A DNA stretch of 9,381 nucleotides from contig CAYYVJ010000076.1 of assembly GCA_964475115.1 (NCBI GenBank), positions 1-9,381 of the forward strand, read 5' to 3'. Of the stretch, positions 5,659 through 9,381 are shown piece after piece. The notes beneath the pieces are model-generated. The model searched no databases and was not told the DNA's origin. It saw only the letters and a list, made by a program, of their open reading frames with translations. The position numbers and the translations under genes were made by a program. Every line of letters begins with the position of its first letter. Within the stretch, counting starts at the first letter, position 1. This DNA is from CAYYVJ01 sp964475115 (GTDB lineage: Bacteria > Bacillota > Clostridia > Lachnospirales > Lachnospiraceae).

Positions 5659-6345
5659 ATGAGAAAAAAGCAATTAGAACTTGCTATGGCTCTTGTTATG
5701 ATTATGATTTTGTCCATGTATGCTAGGAATGTAGGTGATATGACAATTTCTGTTATGGAATTAAAACAGAACAAAGTAGTAGTAATTGATCCAGGACATG
5801 GAGGAATTGACCCTGGAAAAGTGGGTGCAAATCAAGTGCTAGAGAAGGATATTAACTTGAGTATCGCACTTAAATTAAAAGAATTGCTAGAAGAAGATAA
5901 GGTTCTTGTAATTATGACTCGAGAAGAGGATGTGGGATTATACAAGGAAACTGACTCAAACAAAAAAGTCGCTGATATGAAGAAAAGATGTGAAATTATA
6001 GATGAGAGTAATTGTAATCTTGCAGTAAGTATTCATCAAAATAGTTTTTCTTCGGCTAGCATATCTGGACCTCAAGTTTTCTATTTTGAAACATCTATAG
6101 AAGGGCAGAAGTTAGCAGGAATTATACAAAAACAACTAATCGAAATTGTGAAACCAAAAAAAGAGAGAGTTGAAAAAGCCAACAACAACTACTATATGTT
6201 GAAAAAAGTAAAAGTTCCTTCTGTAATTATTGAATGTGGTTTCTTATCTAATTCGGAAGAAGTGATGCTACTTGCACAAGATGAATATCAAGAAAAAATA
6301 GCCTTAGCTATTAGAAATGGAATTTTAGAATACTTAAAAGAATAA
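5659..6345 (+). CDS. cwlD: N-acetylmuramoyl-L-alanine amidase, CwlD-like
   Basis: This is a 228-aa Amidase_3 zinc enzyme. It has an N-terminal hydrophobic segment (about 7-22) and then a single catalytic domain. The zinc and catalytic residues are all present: His47 in DPGHGG, Glu62 in VLEKDINL, His126 in SIHQNS and Glu192 in IIECGFLSN. Length and layout match Bacillus CwlD (about 237 aa), which removes the stem peptide from muramic acid so that muramic delta-lactam can form in the spore cortex, a mark read by germination lytic enzymes. The absence of extra wall-binding repeats favours CwlD over vegetative amidases. The enzyme would act outside the membrane, in the forespore intermembrane space if it is CwlD. 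It sits directly after the GH18 gene. The family is certain; the CwlD role is likely but not proven. Confidence 0.87.
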   Translation: MRKKQLELAMALVMIMILSMYARNVGDMTISVMELKQNKVVVIDPGHGGIDPGKVGANQVLEKDINLSIALKLKELLEEDKVLVIMTREEDVGLYKETDSNKKVADMKKRCEIIDESNCNLAVSIHQNSFSSASISGPQVFYFETSIEGQKLAGIIQKQLIEIVKPKKERVEKANNNYYMLKKVKVPSVIIECGFLSNSEEVMLLAQDEYQEKIALAIRNGILEYLKE

Positions 6346-6386
6346 AAAAAGTGCAGGATTTAGTTTATTTTTGTTACATACGGTGG

Positions 6387-6392
6387 TATAAT
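6387..6392 (+). promoter_or_regulatory. Extended -10 promoter for the ywlC operon
   Basis: TGGTATAAT places TATAAT at 6387-6392. The -35 region at 17 nt (6364-6369, TTTATT) is poor, so recognition would rely on the extended -10. Transcription would start near 6399, giving a short leader before the ATG at 6426. It marks the likely beginning of the housekeeping operon. Confidence 0.5.
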
Positions 6393-6425
6393 GTGGAGTG
6401 AGATTGAAACAAGATTGGAGCTCTT

Positions 6426-7478
6426 ATGAAAACCATAATTAAAAAGGTAAGAGGAGAGAAGTCAGACAAATCTATTTATGCTGAAGCTGCCCAGGTTTTA
6501 AAAAGGGGTGGTTTAGTTGCATTTCCTACAGAAACCGTATATGGATTGGGTGGAGATGGATTTGATGATAAGGCTGCAGAAAGAATCTATAGGGCAAAAG
6601 GAAGACCTTCTGATAATCCATTGATTCTTCATATTTCCAATAAAGAAACTCTTTATAAGATTACGGATAATGTTCCAATAAAGGCGGAAAAATTAATTGA
6701 TAAGTTTTGGCCAGGTCCTTTGACTATAATTTTTGGCAAAGGTAAGGATGTACCTTATAAAACAACTGGAGGTCTAGATACGGTTGCTGTTAGAATGCCA
6801 AATCATCCAGTTGCATTGGCCATGATAGAAGCTTCTGGACTTGCCATAGCTGCTCCTAGTGCGAATATTTCGGGGCGACCTAGTCCTACTACTGCTGAAC
6901 ATGTGATTTTAGACCTAGAAGATAAAATAGATATGATTATAGATGGTGGAGAAGTTGGAATTGGCTTAGAATCCACCATAGTAGATATGACAGATGAAAC
7001 ACCTATTATTTTGCGTCCTGGATATATAACAAAAGAGATGCTAGAAGAAGTTGTAGGTAAAGTGCTGATGGATGAATCCCTTATAGCTGGGGCAAGTGAA
7101 AATATACGTCCAAAAGCACCTGGAATGAAATATAGACATTATGCACCAAAGGCAGAACTTACTATTGTAGAAGGGCCTTTGGTTAAAGTCATGGAAAAAA
7201 TCAATCAATTAGCAGAAGAAAAACTGGAAAAAGGATATCAAATAGGAATTATCGCCACGGAAGAAACAAAAGGTGCTTATGAAGGTAAAATAGTTCAAGT
7301 AATAGGCAGTAGGAATGATGAAGCCTCGATTGGGAAGCACTTGTATGGAGTCTTACGGGAATTTGACCGTCTTGGTGTAAATTATATTTATTCAGAAGCC
7401 TTTTCAGGTGAAGGTTTTGGACAAGCGATTATGAATCGCTTAAGTAAAGCAGCTGGACATAATATAATTAATTTGTAA
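6426..7478 (+). CDS. ywlC: L-threonylcarbamoyladenylate synthase (Sua5/YwlC)
   Basis: This 350-aa protein makes threonylcarbamoyl-AMP from threonine, bicarbonate and ATP. That is the first step of the t6A modification of tRNAs reading ANN codons; TsaB, TsaD and TsaE complete it in the cytoplasm. The YrdC/Sua5 catalytic domain (about 14-205) shows GGLVAFPTETVYGLGGD (28-44), KGRPSDNPLILHI (58-70), PSANISGRPSPTTAEHV and GLESTIVDM. The conserved linker APGMKYRHYAPKAEL (about 231-245) leads into the C-terminal Sua5 domain, so this is the long two-domain form rather than the short TsaC. A GGAG site lies 5 nt before the ATG at 6426. It heads the operon, with ywlE starting 10 nt after it, the same order as in Bacillus and many clostridia. 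Confidence 0.95.
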   Translation: MKTIIKKVRGEKSDKSIYAEAAQVLKRGGLVAFPTETVYGLGGDGFDDKAAERIYRAKGRPSDNPLILHISNKETLYKITDNVPIKAEKLIDKFWPGPLTIIFGKGKDVPYKTTGGLDTVAVRMPNHPVALAMIEASGLAIAAPSANISGRPSPTTAEHVILDLEDKIDMIIDGGEVGIGLESTIVDMTDETPIILRPGYITKEMLEEVVGKVLMDESLIAGASENIRPKAPGMKYRHYAPKAELTIVEGPLVKVMEKINQLAEEKLEKGYQIGIIATEETKGAYEGKIVQVIGSRNDEASIGKHLYGVLREFDRLGVNYIYSEAFSGEGFGQAIMNRLSKAAGHNIINL

Positions 7479-7488
7479 GGAGAAGACA

Positions 7489-8001
7489 ATGAAAAAATAT
7501 GACAAGCTTGTTTTTATATGTACAAATAACACAAGCAGAAGTCCCATTGCAGAAGGTATTATGAAACAGCTTCTTGGTGGTAGAAAGTTAGAAGTTACCT
7601 CCAAAGGTCTTGTTGTTTTGTTTGAGGAACCTATTAATCCAAAGGTAGTTGCAGCTGCAGAGCGATATGGTGTTTATTTGGAGCATGTTATGTCTAGACA
7701 GTTACAAGAAGAAGATGTAGGGGATCGAACACTGCTCTTAACGATGACAGAGCAACAAAAAAGAAATATTTATGATACCTATGAAAATGCTTTAAATGTA
7801 TATACTTTAAATGAGTTCGTCGGGGGACATGGGGATATAGAAGATTTATGTGGTGGGGAAATGTCAGATTATCTGGAATGTTTCGATACAATAAGCACCC
7901 TTGTAAATCTTGTTGCAGAAAAACTTTTTTCTGAAGAAGAAGAGCTTCAAAAACAAGAAATAGAGCAAGTAAAAAGAACAGATAAGGAGGTAGAAGAATG
8001 A
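7489..8001 (+). CDS. ywlE: Low-molecular-weight phosphatase, protein-arginine-phosphatase (YwlE) type
   Basis: This 170-aa protein belongs to the LMW-PTP family. The phosphate loop CTNNTSRS (11-18) contains the nucleophile Cys11 and Arg17. Thr15 occupies the position of Thr11 in Bacillus YwlE, the residue known to favour phospho-arginine over phospho-tyrosine. The general acid is Asp119 in DLCGG, where the family usually has DPxGG, so the proline is replaced by leucine. The last 20 or so residues form a highly charged Glu/Lys tail beyond the normal family length. In Bacillus, YwlE removes arginine phosphates that McsB adds as a ClpC degradation tag. It follows ywlC by 10 nt with an AAGGAG site, and its stop overlaps the rpiB start (ATGA, 7998-8001). 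The family is certain. Phospho-arginine specificity is inferred from Thr15 and the gene order. Confidence 0.88.
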   Translation: MKKYDKLVFICTNNTSRSPIAEGIMKQLLGGRKLEVTSKGLVVLFEEPINPKVVAAAERYGVYLEHVMSRQLQEEDVGDRTLLLTMTEQQKRNIYDTYENALNVYTLNEFVGGHGDIEDLCGGEMSDYLECFDTISTLVNLVAEKLFSEEEELQKQEIEQVKRTDKEVEE

Positions 8002-8426
8002 TAGCCATAGGAAGTGATCATGGTGGATTTGCCTTAAAGCAGGAAGTGATCAAACACTTAGAAGCTAGAGGGCTTGCGTATAAAGATTTTGGATGTTACG
8101 AGGAGAAAGCAACGGATTATCCTATTTATGCAAAATCGGTAACAAAGGCAATATTAGAAGGAAGCTGTGAACAAGGAATTTTAATCTGTGGAACTGGCAT
8201 AGGAATATCTATTTCAGCAAATAGAACACCTGGTATCCGCGCGGCCTTATGTGGAGACTGCTTCAGCGCAGAGGCAACTAGATTACACAATGATGCTAAC
8301 GTATTGTGCTTAGGCGGGCGCGTAGTAGGAGTTGGATTAGCGTTAAAGATAGTAGATACGTTTTTAGATACCCCGTTTTCAAAAGAGGAAAGACACATAA
8401 ATAGAATAGATTTGATAGAAGAATAG
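7998..8426 (+). CDS. rpiB: Ribose-5-phosphate isomerase B
   Basis: This 142-aa RpiB/LacAB-family sugar-phosphate isomerase interconverts ribose 5-phosphate and ribulose 5-phosphate in the non-oxidative pentose phosphate pathway. Key motifs are GSDHGG (5-10), the active-site cysteine in ICGTGIGISISANR (Cys64, with the phosphate-binding glycines), and RLHNDANVLCLGGRVVG (95-111) with His97. The length is normal for the family. It overlaps the ywlE stop by 4 nt and has an AAGGAGG site (7984-7990) inside the end of ywlE, so translation is probably coupled. The product can supply ribose phosphate for PRPP, the co-substrate of the next gene's enzyme. An allose-6-phosphate isomerase role is possible in this family, but the operon context favours ribose. 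Confidence 0.95.
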   Translation: MIAIGSDHGGFALKQEVIKHLEARGLAYKDFGCYEEKATDYPIYAKSVTKAILEGSCEQGILICGTGIGISISANRTPGIRAALCGDCFSAEATRLHNDANVLCLGGRVVGVGLALKIVDTFLDTPFSKEERHINRIDLIEE

Positions 8427-8439
8427 GAGGCAAATTATA

Positions 8440-9069
8440 ATGTCAAAAGTCATAGTCATGGATCATCCTTTGATTCAGCACAAAATTGGAATAATCAGAA
8501 GAGTAGAAATAGGTTCAAAAGATTTTAGGGAAATCATAGGTGAAATAGCAATGTTAATGTGCTATGAATCAACTAGAAATCTAAAATTGGTGGACGTAAC
8601 GATTGAAACACCAATCTGTGATACGGTAGTAAAAGAATTAAAGGGAAAGAAACTTGCGATCATTCCTATTTTAAGAGCAGGTTTAGGCATGGTAGATGGG
8701 ATGTTGGCTATGATTCCAGCAGCGAAAGTGGGACATATTGGTTTGTTTAGAGACCCAGAAACATTAGAACCAGTAGAATATTATTGTAAATTACCAGAAG
8801 ATTCAGCAGAACGTGAAGTATTTGTGGTGGATCCAATGTTAGCAACCGGAGGATCTGCTGTTGCAGCTATTCAGATGCTTAAAGATAAAGGTGTGAAAAA
8901 TATTCGCTTTATGTGTATTATTGCTGCACCAGAAGGTGTTAAAAAGATGCAAGAAGTTCATCAAGATGTAGATATTTATATTGGTGCATTGGATGAGCGC
9001 TTAAATGATCATGGATACATTGTTCCAGGATTGGGAGATGCTGGAGATAGAATATTCGGTACAAAATAA
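8440..9069 (+). CDS. upp: Uracil phosphoribosyltransferase
   Basis: This 209-aa enzyme converts uracil and PRPP to UMP, the main pyrimidine salvage step, in the cytoplasm. The PRPP-binding motif VFVVDPMLATGGSA lies at 127-140. The uracil-binding C-terminal segment GYIVPGLGDAGDRIFGTK (192-209) is intact, and the N-terminal MDHPLIQHKIGIIRR (7-21) is typical. Length matches family members. It begins 13 nt after rpiB, with an AGGAGG site overlapping the rpiB stop, and is followed by the dCMP deaminase, so two pyrimidine salvage steps sit side by side. No attenuator or PyrR-type leader is visible in the short gap, so expression probably follows the operon promoter. Confidence 0.97.
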   Translation: MSKVIVMDHPLIQHKIGIIRRVEIGSKDFREIIGEIAMLMCYESTRNLKLVDVTIETPICDTVVKELKGKKLAIIPILRAGLGMVDGMLAMIPAAKVGHIGLFRDPETLEPVEYYCKLPEDSAEREVFVVDPMLATGGSAVAAIQMLKDKGVKNIRFMCIIAAPEGVKKMQEVHQDVDIYIGALDERLNDHGYIVPGLGDAGDRIFGTK

Positions 9070-9082
9070 GGAGCGATAAATC

Positions 9083-9381
9083 ATGAGTGATAAGAGAACG
9101 GACTATATTACATGGGATGAATATTTTATGGGTGTAGCCATATTATCAGGCATGCGCTCTAAAGATCCTAGCACACAAGTGGGAGCTTGTATTGTGAGTA
9201 ATGACAATAAAATTTTATCTATGGGATATAACGGGCTTCCAAAAGGTTGCTCTGATGATGATTTTCCTTGGTCAAGGGAAGGAGAACCATTAAACAATAA
9301 ATATTTTTATACAACTCATAGTGAACTAAATGCTATTTTAAATTATCGTGGTACAAGTCTTGAAGGATCTAAATTATACGT
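9083..9381 (+). CDS. comEB: Deoxycytidylate (dCMP) deaminase, N-terminal part (runs off the right edge)
   Basis: The frame from the ATG at 9083 is open to the window end (99 complete codons) and was identified by reading through the edge. The AAGGAG ribosome binding site (9068-9073) overlaps the upp stop. The product begins MSDKRTDYITWDEYFMGVA and has DPSTQVGACIV (28-38) and MGYNGLPKGC (47-56), both typical of dCMP deaminases. The zinc-binding and proton-shuttle motif appears as HSELNAI (79-85), with Ser where HAE is more usual. The remaining PCxxC zinc ligands lie beyond the edge. The enzyme deaminates dCMP to dUMP, feeding thymidylate synthesis. In Bacillus the same protein is called ComEB, although a direct role in competence is doubtful. 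Confidence 0.9.
   Translation, partial: MSDKRTDYITWDEYFMGVAILSGMRSKDPSTQVGACIVSNDNKILSMGYNGLPKGCSDDDFPWSREGEPLNNKYFYTTHSELNAILNYRGTSLEGSKLY

Noticed and set aside
7694..8008. 104-aa minus-strand ORF opposite ywlE
   Set aside because: It is a shadow of ywlE; its hydrophobic run is the antisense of the Glu/Lys-rich tail.
8126..8398. 90-aa minus-strand ORF opposite rpiB
   Set aside because: It lies wholly within an unmistakable rpiB and shows no protein-family features.
1..9381. CRISPR array, tRNA or rRNA genes, insertion sequence or prophage genes
   Set aside because: No regularly spaced repeats, no cloverleaf or rRNA-like segments, and no transposase, integrase or phage protein were seen on either strand.

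Overview
The window looks like a low-GC, spore-forming member of the Clostridia, plausibly Lachnospiraceae-like. The pointers are AT-rich codon use, strong AGGAGG ribosome binding sites, a MecA adaptor, a CwlD-type cortex amidase, and the clostridial/bacillar gene order ywlC-ywlE-rpiB-upp-dCMP deaminase. The exact species cannot be read from the sequence.

Layout. Positions 1-197 (minus strand) are the 5' end of mecA, with its promoter and a palindromic leader. A divergent intergenic region of about 250 bp carries a strong extended -10 promoter facing right. It drives a tightly packed three-gene unit (449-3229): a Ser/Thr protein kinase fused to a degenerate CpaE/TadZ-like P-loop domain, a second free-standing degenerate CpaE/TadZ-like protein, and a membrane-anchored SAF/CpaB-like protein. 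These resemble accessory parts of a Tad/Flp pilus locus, but no secretion ATPase, platform protein, pilin or prepilin peptidase lies in the window. Next come a 130-bp leader with a long inverted repeat, a small unrecognised 81-aa protein, and a 230-bp gap that may hold a structured RNA.

From 3839 a promoter-led pair of cell-wall genes follows: a membrane-anchored glycoside hydrolase family 18 protein with an SH3-like domain, and a CwlD-type N-acetylmuramoyl-L-alanine amidase. Both fit spore cortex maturation or germination, or vegetative wall remodelling. From 6426 to the right edge runs a conserved housekeeping operon: threonylcarbamoyl-AMP synthase (tRNA t6A), a low-molecular-weight phosphatase of the protein-arginine-phosphatase type, ribose-5-phosphate isomerase B, uracil phosphoribosyltransferase and a truncated dCMP deaminase.

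The most unusual part is the 449-3229 unit. Two tandem paralogous ATPase-like domains have both lost the Walker A lysine (to Val and Cys) yet keep a shared T-H-[IF]-S motif. One is fused to a kinase whose catalytic loop reads HLDLQPKN. The kinase gene also has no good conventional start codon: a perfect Shine-Dalgarno stands upstream with no ATG, GTG or TTG at the right distance. The simplest reading is a signalling and localisation module derived from a Tad-like pilus locus, but that is inference.
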